Shown: piece after piece, positions 10,251 to 17,927 of the stretch
Layout of the letters: every line of letters starts with the position of its first letter
How positions within the stretch are numbered: position 1 is the first letter of the stretch
From: Sutcliffiella horikoshii DSM 8719
Lineage (GTDB): Bacteria; Bacillota; Bacilli; Bacillales; Bacillaceae_I
Length of the DNA: 64,000 bases
Assembly: GCA_001648575.1 (NCBI GenBank)
Contig: LQXN01000053.1
Coordinates: forward strand, 23,508-87,507
Reading direction: 5' to 3'
Position numbers and translations under genes: made by a program
The notes under the pieces: model-generated
Told to the model about the DNA's origin: nothing
The model's input: only the letters and a program-made list of their open reading frames with translations
Databases searched by the model: none

Positions 10251-11381
10251 CTATACAATTCTATTCTTTCCAACAACGAATAAATAGATATCCTTGATCA
10301 CATCCGCCTTCCACAGGGTTTTGAAAATGACAACCGTGACCGGACCGACGATCAAGCCTAGGAAACCGATCAACTTGAACCCAATAAACAAACTGACCAA
10401 AGTTGCCAATGGATCAAGGCCTATACTGGAAGATAATATTTTGGGTTCCATCAACTGGCGCTGAACAATGACAATCAAGTATAGAACTCCAAGACCAATG
10501 GCTAGGGGGAGGTTCCCGCTGATGGCCAAGAAGATGATCCATGGCACAAATACCAGTCCTGTACCAAGATAAGGAATCAAATCGACCAATCCGATGATCA
10601 AGGCTACCGTAATGGCATACTCGACACGTAAAACTAATAATCCTATCAATACGATGATGGTCGTGATGGAAATGAGCGTTGCCTGGGCCCGCATAAAACC
10701 GAAAAATGCTTTCTTTAGACTTAAGAACACTTTGGTGAGACTGCCTTGTGCTTTGAGAGGGGTAATACGTTTCAACCTTGCTTTATGCTTGAACCAATCC
10801 TTGCTGATGAAGAAGGTTGCAAGCAGGGAAAAGATGAGGACAGTTGCTACGCTTGGAATCCAAGTAATAAGCTTTGGGAGGTTTGTCAGGAATGTTTGAA
10901 TGAACTCTCCGACGGTGCTCGCGACCGTTGCACCGATATTTTCAATATTCGTCAACAGGGACTGCTGTTGCCCTTCCTCCAAGCTGTGGAACATGTTGCT
11001 GATCTGGTTGAAAAAGGGGAGTATTTCCATTACGACAAATTGCTCTACATATACAACCAAGGTTTCAAAATGCCCAGGAACTACCTTTGCCAAGTACTCA
11101 GTACCGGATACAATTTCTACGATCAAGAGGGTCACTACACCAGCAACGGTGGCAAATACAGCCATTAAAGAAAGAAAGACAGCCAAGCTCCTTGGTAGCC
11201 GTCCTCTTTTTTCAAGGAGATTTACGAGTGGGTTAATTAAAAATGCAAGAATTAAAGCAATGATGAATGGATAAGCGATGGAGAATAAATAATAGAAAGA
11301 GATAAGGCTGATTGTGATGATGGATAGAACCAGGAGAAGTCTGAAAAAGATATGTACATAGTTCCAGTTCAACATTAACAC
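10251..11381 (-). CDS. ytvI: AI-2E family transporter / sporulation membrane protein YtvI
   Basis: A 376-residue polytopic protein of the AI-2E/PerM family with about seven membrane segments. The family signature near the C-terminus (GLVDLIPYLGTGLVFVPW, LMEPKILSSSIGLDPLATLVSLFIGFKLIGFLGLIVGP) is intact. B. subtilis YtvI lies at the same locus and is annotated as sporulation-associated; the transported substrate is unknown. The gene is divergent from ytwI, with about 170 bp of AT-rich sequence between them. Confidence 0.9.
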   Translation of the reverse strand: MLMLNWNYVHIFFRLLLVLSIITISLISFYYLFSIAYPFIIALILAFLINPLVNLLEKRGRLPRSLAVFLSLMAVFATVAGVVTLLIVEIVSGTEYLAKVVPGHFETLVVYVEQFVVMEILPFFNQISNMFHSLEEGQQQSLLTNIENIGATVASTVGEFIQTFLTNLPKLITWIPSVATVLIFSLLATFFISKDWFKHKARLKRITPLKAQGSLTKVFLSLKKAFFGFMRAQATLISITTIIVLIGLLVLRVEYAITVALIIGLVDLIPYLGTGLVFVPWIIFLAISGNLPLAIGLGVLYLIVIVQRQLMEPKILSSSIGLDPLATLVSLFIGFKLIGFLGLIVGPVTVVIFKTLWKADVIKDIYLFVVGKNRIV

Positions 11382-11551
11382 TCCTTACTGCCAGAAATTC
11401 CTTTTAGATAATTTTACAACCTAGACCATACTTTTCATAGGTTTATATTTTATAATTTGGAAAATTCAGTACAATACCAATTCTTTTTCTTTCTCTTTTC
11501 ATTATGGTAGTATGAAAATCAGGGTCATGTGTTTGGAAGGATGGAAACAAA

Positions 11552-12013
11552 ATGTTTAGTCAGGCTACCTTATTTTTGTTGGTACTTCTATTAATAGGTT
11601 TTATTGCCAAGAACCCATCTTTGATGTTTGCTGTTGGAGTATTGCTTGTTATTAAAGTTATTGGGCTGGATAATAAAGTATTCCCCTATCTTCAATCTAA
11701 AGGGATTAATTGGGGGGTCACGATAATTACCATTGCCGTTCTTGTTCCGATTGCTACAGGTGATATTGGCTTTAAGCAGCTGCAGGAAGCATTGAAATCT
11801 TCCTATGCATGGGTGGCGCTTGGCGCGGGGATTGCGGTGGCTCTTATTGCGAAAAGCGGCTTGACCTTACTGGCCAATGATCCTCATATCACAACGGCGC
11901 TTGTCTTTGGTACCATTCTTGCTGTTTCTTTGTTCAATGGAGTAGCAGTCGGACCGTTGATTGGTGCGGGAATTGCATACCTTGCAATGAGGGTAGTGGA
12001 ATATTTCACATAA
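11552..12013 (+). CDS. ytwI: DUF441 family membrane protein YtwI
   Basis: A 153-residue hydrophobic protein with about four to five membrane helices and the DUF441 (UPF0756) pattern. Sequence near the C-terminus reads ITTALVFGTILAVSLFNGVAVGPLIGAGIAYL. It lies between ytvI and citZ, as B. subtilis ytwI does. No function is known; homologues are small integral membrane proteins. Confidence 0.88.
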   Translation: MFSQATLFLLVLLLIGFIAKNPSLMFAVGVLLVIKVIGLDNKVFPYLQSKGINWGVTIITIAVLVPIATGDIGFKQLQEALKSSYAWVALGAGIAVALIAKSGLTLLANDPHITTALVFGTILAVSLFNGVAVGPLIGAGIAYLAMRVVEYFT

Positions 12014-12074
12014 TGGAATTTTCACAAATTGTTTTTTCGTAATAATATTTTTTGAAGGACTTTCCTTCTTTTCA

Positions 12075-12103
12075 TTCACAAAAGACTGAAAATTGTTTAT
12101 AAT
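12075..12103 (+). promoter_or_regulatory. citZ promoter
   Basis: TTCACA (12075-12080), a 17-base spacer and a perfect TATAAT (12098-12103) form a strong sigma-A promoter. The start would be near 12110, giving a leader of about 260 nt before citZ. Confidence 0.8.
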
Positions 12104-12210
12104 GGGGACAAGGACACTTCCTTCCTACTCAGCTACAGAAACATTGTTCGCCGAAAATGCGCGCGCACCCATGAATGCAATGGATATGGCGCTTATTTTT
12201 ATGAATGGAA

Positions 12211-12225
12211 ATGTAAGCATTTTCT
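12211..12225 (+). promoter_or_regulatory. candidate cre (CcpA) site in the citZ leader
   Basis: ATGTAAGCATTTTCT fits the cre pattern WTGNAANCGNWNNCW with one mismatch (CA for CG). It lies about 100 bp downstream of the predicted transcription start. B. subtilis citZ is repressed by CcpA and CcpC, and a downstream cre could act as a roadblock. Confidence 0.45.
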
Positions 12226-12367
12226 TAGTTTGCTAGATTCTGAATTGATGAATTACTCTTAATATTTATACAGAGATATGTTTTTTATCATTATGTTGAG
12301 CAAGCGTTCGGGTGAACAATGGTAGATAAGGATTTGGGGTAATTTTCACATAAAGGAGAGGTTTCAA

Positions 12368-13486
12368 ATGACAACGACTAAAGGTCTAGAAGGAATTGTA
12401 GCAACTACTTCCGCTATCAGTTCCATTATTGACGACACACTAACGTATGTTGGCTACAACATTGATGACTTAGCAGATCATGCTAGCTTCGAAGAGGTAA
12501 TCTATCTTTTATGGCATCAAAAACTGCCTAACAAGGAAGAATTAGCTTCTCTTAAGAAGGAGATTGCAGAAAATGCTGCACTTCCTGAAGAAGTGATCAA
12601 CCATTTCAAAACGTACCCAATCGACAAGGTCCATCCAATGGCTGCGCTACGCACTGCTGTATCCTTGCTTGGATTATATGATGCAGATGCAGACAACATG
12701 GATCCGGAAGTAAACTACCATAAAGCGGTTAGACTTCAAGCTAAAATGCCGACAATTGTGACAGCGTTCTCAAGAATCCGCAAGGGGTTAGATCCAATTG
12801 CGCCAAGAACAGACCTTGGTATGGCTGCCAACTTCTTATACATGCTGACGGGCGAAGAACCATCCGATGTGGCAATCGAAGCATTCAATAAAGCATTGGT
12901 CCTTCATGCAGATCATGAGCTTAATGCATCCACCTTCACTGCACGTGTATGTGTAGCGACATTGTCTGATGTGTACTCTGGTGTCACTGCAGCAATCGGA
13001 GCGTTAAAAGGTCCGTTGCACGGTGGAGCGAACGAAGCGGTAATGAAGATGCTTTCTGAAATCGGTGAAGTGGAAAATGCGGAAAGTTATATCCGTGAAA
13101 AGCTTGCGAATAAAGAAAAAATCATGGGCTTCGGTCACCGTGTATATCGCCAGGGAGATCCTCGTGCGAAGCATTTACGCGAAATGTCTGAGAAGCTTAC
13201 TCATCTTACCGGGCAACCGAAATGGTATGAAATGTCCGTGAAAGTGGAAGAAGTAGTGACTTCAGAAAAGCCGCTTCCACCAAACGTTGACTTCTACAGT
13301 GCTTCTGTATACCATTCTCTAGGAATCGACCATGATCTGTTCACTCCGATTTTCGCTGTGAGTCGTGTATCTGGTTGGTTGGCACATATCCTTGAGCAAT
13401 ATTCCAACAACCGCCTGATCCGCCCGCGTGCCGATTACACAGGTCCCGGAAAACAGGATTATGTACCATTAGAAAAACGCAGTTAA
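12368..13486 (+). CDS. citZ: citrate synthase
   Basis: Citrate synthase, 372 residues, condenses acetyl-CoA and oxaloacetate to citrate. The catalytic segments are intact: LHADHELNASTFTARV, GPLHGGANEAV and GFGHRVYRQGDPRA, which supply the active-site histidines, and the catalytic aspartate lies in the PNVDFYSASVYHSLGI region. It heads the citZ-icd-mdh order of Bacillus TCA genes. A long leader with a strong promoter and a possible cre lies upstream, consistent with the known carbon control of this gene. Confidence 0.98.
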   Translation: MTTTKGLEGIVATTSAISSIIDDTLTYVGYNIDDLADHASFEEVIYLLWHQKLPNKEELASLKKEIAENAALPEEVINHFKTYPIDKVHPMAALRTAVSLLGLYDADADNMDPEVNYHKAVRLQAKMPTIVTAFSRIRKGLDPIAPRTDLGMAANFLYMLTGEEPSDVAIEAFNKALVLHADHELNASTFTARVCVATLSDVYSGVTAAIGALKGPLHGGANEAVMKMLSEIGEVENAESYIREKLANKEKIMGFGHRVYRQGDPRAKHLREMSEKLTHLTGQPKWYEMSVKVEEVVTSEKPLPPNVDFYSASVYHSLGIDHDLFTPIFAVSRVSGWLAHILEQYSNNRLIRPRADYTGPGKQDYVPLEKRS

Positions 13487-13506
13487 TCACCATCTGCCGC
13501 AACGAG

Positions 13507-13562
13507 CGACAATGGTCCAATCTTTGTTATAATAAAAAGGGGAGGGTGAGATCCTTCCCCCG
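13507..13562 (+). promoter_or_regulatory. internal promoter and hairpin before icd
   Basis: GCGACA (13507), a 16-base spacer and TATAAT (13529-13534) form a promoter candidate. Just after it, GGGGAGG and CCTTCCCC pair around a short loop without a T run, so this is a hairpin at the start of the icd message and not a terminator. Confidence 0.55.
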
Positions 13563-13601
13563 GATACTTATGTAATTATATTTTCTTAGGAGGTTTTTAC
13601 T

Positions 13602-14870
13602 TTGACACAAGGAACAAAAATTACAGTTACAGATGGCGTACTAAACGTACCCAACAACCCGATTATTCCATTCATCGAGGGAGACGGAATCGGTCCTGAC
13701 ATTTGGGCATCTGCTTCCCGTGTTTTAGAAGCAGCAGTTGAAAAAGCATATAAAGGCGAAAAACAAATCGTCTGGAAAGAAGTATTGGCTGGAGAAAAAG
13801 CATTCAACCAAACTGGTGAATGGTTGCCAAGCCAAACTCTTGATGATATCCGCGAGTACATAATTGCAATCAAAGGACCTCTGACTACTCCAGTAGGTGG
13901 CGGGATCCGTTCTCTTAACGTTGCTCTTCGTCAAGAGTTGGACCTTTTCACATGCTTACGTCCTGTTCGTTATTTCCAAGGGGTTCCTTCTCCTATTAAA
14001 CGCCCAGAAGATACTGACATGGTTATTTTCCGTGAAAACACAGAAGACATCTATGCTGGAATCGAGTATGCGAAAGGCTCTGAGGAAGTAGAAAAGCTGA
14101 TCAACTTCCTTCAAACGGAAATGGGAGTTAACAAAATCCGTTTCCCTGAAACTTCCGGTATCGGAATCAAGCCTGTATCTGAAGAAGGTACTTCCCGTCT
14201 TGTTCGTGGTGCAATCAACTATGCAATCGAGCATGGCCGCAAATCTGTAACACTAGTACACAAAGGAAACATCATGAAGTTTACTGAGGGTGCTTTCAAA
14301 AACTGGGGTTACGAGCTGGCTGAAAAAGAATTCGGCGATAAAGTATTCACTTGGGCACAATATGACCGTATCGCGGAAGCGGAAGGTAAAGATGCTGCGA
14401 ACAAAGCTCAAGAAGCTGCAGAAGCAGAAGGCAAGATCCTTGTGAAGGATTCCATTGCTGATATCTTCTTACAACAAATCCTTACTCGTCCAAAAGAGTT
14501 CGATGTTGTTGCGACAATGAACCTGAATGGTGACTACATCTCTGATGCACTTGCTGCACAAGTAGGTGGAATCGGAATCGCTCCTGGAGCAAACATCAAC
14601 TATGAAACTGGTCACGCAATTTTCGAAGCAACACATGGTACTGCTCCGAAATATGCTGGTCTTGATAAAGTAAACCCATCTTCTGTTATCCTTTCCGGTG
14701 TATTGATGCTTGAGCACCTTGGTTGGACAGAAGCTGCTAAACTTGTAGTAGATTCTATGGAAAAATCCATCGCTTCTAAAGTAGTAACTTACGACTTTGC
14801 ACGTCTAATGGACGGCGCAACAGAAGTAAAATGCTCCGAATTCGGCGACGAACTAATTAAAAACATGTAA
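13602..14870 (+). CDS. icd: NADP-dependent isocitrate dehydrogenase
   Basis: Isocitrate dehydrogenase, 422 residues, converts isocitrate to 2-oxoglutarate with NADP. The start is TTG 13602, with AGGAGG upstream. Visible motifs include [13 protein letters not shown] at the N-terminus, [34 protein letters not shown] (substrate loop with the serine that is phosphorylated in enteric enzymes), and the cofactor segment near [11 protein letters not shown]. Between citZ and mdh, it has its own promoter candidate as well as readthrough from citZ. Confidence 0.98.
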   Translation: MTQGTKITVTDGVLNVPNNPIIPFIEGDGIGPDIWASASRVLEAAVEKAYKGEKQIVWKEVLAGEKAFNQTGEWLPSQTLDDIREYIIAIKGPLTTPVGGGIRSLNVALRQELDLFTCLRPVRYFQGVPSPIKRPEDTDMVIFRENTEDIYAGIEYAKGSEEVEKLINFLQTEMGVNKIRFPETSGIGIKPVSEEGTSRLVRGAINYAIEHGRKSVTLVHKGNIMKFTEGAFKNWGYELAEKEFGDKVFTWAQYDRIAEAEGKDAANKAQEAAEAEGKILVKDSIADIFLQQILTRPKEFDVVATMNLNGDYISDALAAQVGGIGIAPGANINYETGHAIFEATHGTAPKYAGLDKVNPSSVILSGVLMLEHLGWTEAAKLVVDSMEKSIASKVVTYDFARLMDGATEVKCSEFGDELIKNM

Positions 14871-14874
14871 TTCC

Positions 14875-14908
14875 CAAAAAGCAAAAACTCTTAGGGTTTT
14901 TGCTTTTT
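14875..14908 (+). terminator. terminator after icd
   Basis: AAAAAGCAAAAAC pairs with GTTTTTGCTTTTT around a seven-base loop. It separates icd from mdh, so mdh probably relies on partial readthrough or its own promoter. Confidence 0.85.
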
Positions 14909-14936
14909 GAAAATAAGCTAATGTTAAACGATGCAC

Positions 14937-15066
14937 TCTAGCTGATGATTGGAGCAAAAGGCGAAGACTCCAGCGGGGGAGTATCGGAGACCCCACAGGC
15001 GAAGCCGAGGAGGCTCAAACACCGCCCCTAGGAAAGCGAAGCCCAGTGTGGAAATCAACAGCGGTG
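14937..15066 (+). repeat. palindromic intergenic repeat, copy 1 (icd-mdh)
   Basis: About 130 bp of the repeat family seen across this window. The left arm is GCTGATGATTGGAGC and the right arm GGAAATCAACAGCGG. Internal landmarks are GCGAAGACTCC, GAGACCCC, CGAGGAGGCTC and GGAAAGCGAAGCCC. It directly follows the icd terminator. Confidence 0.8.
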
Positions 15067-15103
15067 TAAGAGTTGTCCATTAATAGTTTAGGGAGGAATA
15101 ATC

Positions 15104-16042
15104 ATGACAATGAGGCGTAAAAAAGTATCTGTAATCGGTGGAGGATTCACCGGAGCAACAACAGCATTCCTACTCGCACAAAAGGAACTCGCAGACGTTG
15201 TTCTAGTAGACATCCCACAAATGGAAAACCCTACTAAAGGTAAAGCTTTAGACATGTTAGAAGCAGGTCCTGTCCAAGGATTTGATGCAAACATAACCGG
15301 TACATCCAACTATGAAGATACTGCTAATTCCGATATCGTCGTCATCACAGCAGGTATCGCCAGAAAGCCTGGCATGAGCCGTGACGATCTTGTAACCACA
15401 AACCAGAACATCATGAAAAGCGTGACAAGGGAAATTGTGAAGCATTCCCCAGATTGCTATATCATCGTGCTGACAAATCCGGTAGATGCGATGACGTACA
15501 CCGTATTCAAAGAGTCCGGTTTCCCTAAAAATCGGGTAATTGGCCAGTCCGGTGTCCTTGATACAGCACGTTTCCGTACATTTGTGTCCCAAGAACTTAA
15601 CCTTTCCGTCAAGGATGTTACAGGATTCGTCCTAGGAGGCCATGGAGATGACATGGTTCCACTTGTTCGCTATTCCTATGCTGGTGGTATTCCACTAGAG
15701 ACATTGCTTCCAAAAGATCGTCTGGATGCAATTGTGGAAAGAACCAGAAAAGGTGGCGGGGAAATCGTCAACCTTTTGGGTAACGGTAGTGCCTATTATG
15801 CCCCTGCAGCGTCCATGGTGGAAATGGTAGAGGCGATCCTAAAAGACCAACGCCGTATCCTTCCTTCCATCGCATACCTGGAAGGTGAATATGGACATGG
15901 GGGAATCTACCTTGGTGTTCCAACCATTCTTGGTGCAGGTGGAATCGAGAAGATAATCGAATTAGAATTGACAGAGGAAGAAAAAGCTGCTCTTTCCAAA
16001 TCCGTCGAATCCGTCAAAAATGTCATGAATGTCCTATCCTGA
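15104..16042 (+). CDS. mdh: malate dehydrogenase
   Basis: NAD-dependent malate dehydrogenase of the lactate-dehydrogenase-like Bacillus type, 312 residues. It oxidises malate to oxaloacetate. The nucleotide-binding [14 protein letters not shown], the NAD-specific aspartate in VVLVDIPQ, and the catalytic His in [16 protein letters not shown] are present. An AGGGAGG site lies before the ATG. A second ATG two codons later is also possible. Downstream lie a repeat copy and a terminator. Confidence 0.97.
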   Translation: MTMRRKKVSVIGGGFTGATTAFLLAQKELADVVLVDIPQMENPTKGKALDMLEAGPVQGFDANITGTSNYEDTANSDIVVITAGIARKPGMSRDDLVTTNQNIMKSVTREIVKHSPDCYIIVLTNPVDAMTYTVFKESGFPKNRVIGQSGVLDTARFRTFVSQELNLSVKDVTGFVLGGHGDDMVPLVRYSYAGGIPLETLLPKDRLDAIVERTRKGGGEIVNLLGNGSAYYAPAASMVEMVEAILKDQRRILPSIAYLEGEYGHGGIYLGVPTILGAGGIEKIIELELTEEEKAALSKSVESVKNVMNVLS

Positions 16043-16076
16043 AATCATTAAGAGGACGTAAGTAATATTAAGAATT

Positions 16077-16215
16077 TCTAGCTGTTGATAGGAGCACAGG
16101 GCGAAGACTCCTAAGGGAGATAGCGGTAGATTGAGACCCCTGAAGCGTTGTGAGGAGGCTCAAGCACCGCCACTAGGAAAGCGAAGCCCGGTGCGGAAAT
16201 CAACAGCGGTGTATA
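16077..16215 (+). repeat. palindromic intergenic repeat, copy 2 (after mdh)
   Basis: The left arm is GCTGTTGATAGGAGC and the right arm GCGGAAATCAACAGCGG. Internal landmarks are the same as copy 1. It lies between the mdh stop and the mdh terminator, so it is probably in the mdh transcript. Confidence 0.8.
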
Positions 16216-16232
16216 ACAGAAGAATATAACTA

Positions 16233-16260
16233 ATTCGGGGAATTCTTTCCCCGATTTTTT
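16233..16260 (+). terminator. terminator after mdh
   Basis: TCGGGGAA pairs with TTCCCCGA and is followed by six T residues. Confidence 0.9.
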
Positions 16261-16269
16261 AACACACTA

Positions 16270-16285
16270 TTGTAAACGTTTACAA
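16270..16285 (+). promoter_or_regulatory. perfect palindromic cre site upstream of the maoC-like gene
   Basis: TTGTAAACGTTTACAA is a fully symmetric match to the CcpA operator consensus. It lies 43 bp before the start codon of the MaoC-family gene, overlapping the expected promoter region, so glucose repression is the likely effect. Confidence 0.75.
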
Positions 16286-16328
16286 AAGAAGCAAAGGGTA
16301 TTTTCCAACATCATCAGGGGGTGGCTAT

Positions 16329-16805
16329 ATGTTACTTGGTAAAAAGAGAAAGCTTGGAAGAAAACTAGCAGAAATCCAAGTGGGAGAAAAGCTGGAGTTA
16401 ACCGAAAAAATAGAAGATAAAGACCTACTACTTTATCTTGGACTGACAAATGACGCAAATCCATTATATATACAACACGATTACGCGTCACAAACACCTT
16501 TCAAAAAACCGATTGTTCCTAGCATAATGCTGACTGGAATCATTACGTCTGCAGTTTCCAAATACTTACCTGGTCCAGGAAGCCATGTGGTCAGTCAAGA
16601 TATTTCTTTCCCAAAGCCAGTCTATCATTACGGAACCATCCAATTCCTTTTTGAAGTGGTGGAGGTCAATGAGAAAGATCACAGCATCGTAATGAGTGTC
16701 CATGGAACCAATGAAGATAACCATACAGTGGCAAAAGGATCTATTACAGTCTGCCCACCCCATCGCCTTGAGCCGATGGAAAGCAGTGCAATGGAAAACT
16801 TTTAA
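16329..16805 (+). CDS. MaoC-like (R)-enoyl-CoA hydratase family protein
   Basis: A 158-residue single hot-dog domain protein of the MaoC/PhaJ type. These proteins hydrate trans-2-enoyl-CoA to (R)-3-hydroxyacyl-CoA or act in related acyl-CoA steps. The hydratase-2 signature appears at about residues 45-62 as DANPLYIQHDYA. This keeps the Asp and the conserved His, but with Tyr-Ile-Gln before the His instead of the usual compact NPxH spacing. Whether it is a working hydratase is uncertain. It has a perfect cre upstream and a terminator downstream, so it is probably a single, catabolite-repressed gene. Confidence 0.78.
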   Translation: MLLGKKRKLGRKLAEIQVGEKLELTEKIEDKDLLLYLGLTNDANPLYIQHDYASQTPFKKPIVPSIMLTGIITSAVSKYLPGPGSHVVSQDISFPKPVYHYGTIQFLFEVVEVNEKDHSIVMSVHGTNEDNHTVAKGSITVCPPHRLEPMESSAMENF

Positions 16806-16827
16806 TAAAAGCCTGGTTTCTAGGCTC

Positions 16828-17040
16828 ACAGTGTGTAGACAAATTTATTTTCGAGTAATAAATTCCCTGTTGATAGCAGTGGAAGGCGCGCAGACTCCAG
16901 GGGGTGGAAGGGACAAGTAAGACCCCGCAGGGTTAGCCGAGGAGGCTTACGGACCGCCCGCAGGAAAGCGAAGCGCCTGCAACGGAGATCAACTGTTCCA
17001 CCAGATAACTTAACTAATTAATAGTTTGTCAACAGTCTAA
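16828..17040 (+). repeat. palindromic repeat, copy 3, inserted in the maoC terminator
   Basis: About 213 bp. It begins CAGTGTGTAGACAAA and ends TTTGTCAACAGTCT, an imperfect terminal inverted repeat. The inner core (16868-17000) carries the standard landmarks with the alternative arms GGAAGGCGCGCAGACTCC and GCGAAGCGCCTGCAACGG. A terminator-like hairpin stands on each side (16808-16827 and 17041-17060, 17 of 20 bases identical), and only the right copy has the U-tract. Confidence 0.8.
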
Positions 17041-17067
17041 AGAGCCTAGTTTTTAGGCTCTTTTTTT
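17041..17067 (+). terminator. terminator (right hairpin copy) after the maoC-like gene
   Basis: GAGCCTA pairs with TAGGCTC around a short T-rich loop and is followed by seven T residues. Confidence 0.88.
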
Positions 17068-17198
17068 CGTGTGTGGTTCTATTGTGATGAATAATATTTA
17101 CGTGTAAAATGGAAAAGTAATGATAGATAGATAAATATAAATAGAATTGGCATCAGGGTGGAAAAAGGGTTTTCCAAAACAGTTGGTGGAGGAAAAGA

Positions 17199-17927
17199 AT
17201 GAATAAGAAAATTCTTATAGTAGACGACGAACAATCCATTGTGACATTGTTACAGTACAACTTGCAGCAGGCAGGCTATGATGTTTCAGTTGCAATGGAC
17301 GGAGAAGAAGGCCTTAATAAGGCGATGAAAAAGAATTATGACATGATTGTGCTTGATCTTATGCTACCAAAGAAAGACGGTATAGAGGTTTGCAAAGAGC
17401 TCAGACAGCATAAAATTCACACACCGATCTTGATGCTGACTGCTAAAGATGATGAATTTGATAAAGTTCTTGGCCTTGAGCTTGGCGCTGACGATTATAT
17501 GACAAAGCCGTTCAGCCCGAGAGAAGTGGTTGCGAGGGTCAAAGCGATTCTTCGAAGAATGCAACAGCAAACGACCATTAGCGAGACACCGAAGGAAGAA
17601 GAAGATACTTCTGAGACGATTAAGATCGGAGACGTGAAAATCCTTCCTGAACATTATGAAGCATATTTCCGTGAAGACCGATTGGAGCTGACTCCAAAGG
17701 AATTTGAACTTCTTGTCTATCTTTCAAGAAATAAAGGAAGAGTGTTAACGAGAGATCAATTGCTCAGTGCCGTCTGGAATTATGATTTTGCCGGGGATAC
17801 ACGTATTGTGGATGTCCATATCAGTCACTTGCGTGAAAAAATAGAAATAGACACGAAAAAACCTACATATATAAAAACAATCAGAGGGCTTGGGTACAAG
17901 ATGGAGGAACCGAAGATACATGAATAG
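17199..17927 (+). CDS. phoP: phosphate-response regulator PhoP
   Basis: An OmpR-family response regulator of 242 residues. The receiver domain (residues 1-120) has the acidic pair DDE near residues 9-11, the phosphorylated Asp in MIVLDLMLP and the conserved Lys in MTKPFSPREV. The C-terminal winged helix (about 140-235) carries ELTPKEFELLVYLSRNKGRV and RIVDVHISHLREKIE. Together with PhoR it controls the phosphate-starvation regulon. phoR overlaps its stop codon. Strong AGGAGG-like ribosome site. Confidence 0.97.
   Translation: MNKKILIVDDEQSIVTLLQYNLQQAGYDVSVAMDGEEGLNKAMKKNYDMIVLDLMLPKKDGIEVCKELRQHKIHTPILMLTAKDDEFDKVLGLELGADDYMTKPFSPREVVARVKAILRRMQQQTTISETPKEEEDTSETIKIGDVKILPEHYEAYFREDRLELTPKEFELLVYLSRNKGRVLTRDQLLSAVWNYDFAGDTRIVDVHISHLREKIEIDTKKPTYIKTIRGLGYKMEEPKIHE

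Noticed and set aside
12104..12238. 44-codon open frame in the citZ leader
   Set aside because: Its ATG overlaps the -10 box of the citZ promoter, so it could not be in the leader transcript with a ribosome site.
14937..15066. Repeat copies as rRNA or tRNA fragments or Bacillaceae-1 RNA
   Set aside because: No tRNA or rRNA landmarks are present. The hallmark paired RUCCU loops of Bacillaceae-1 were not evident, although a covariance search would be needed to be sure.
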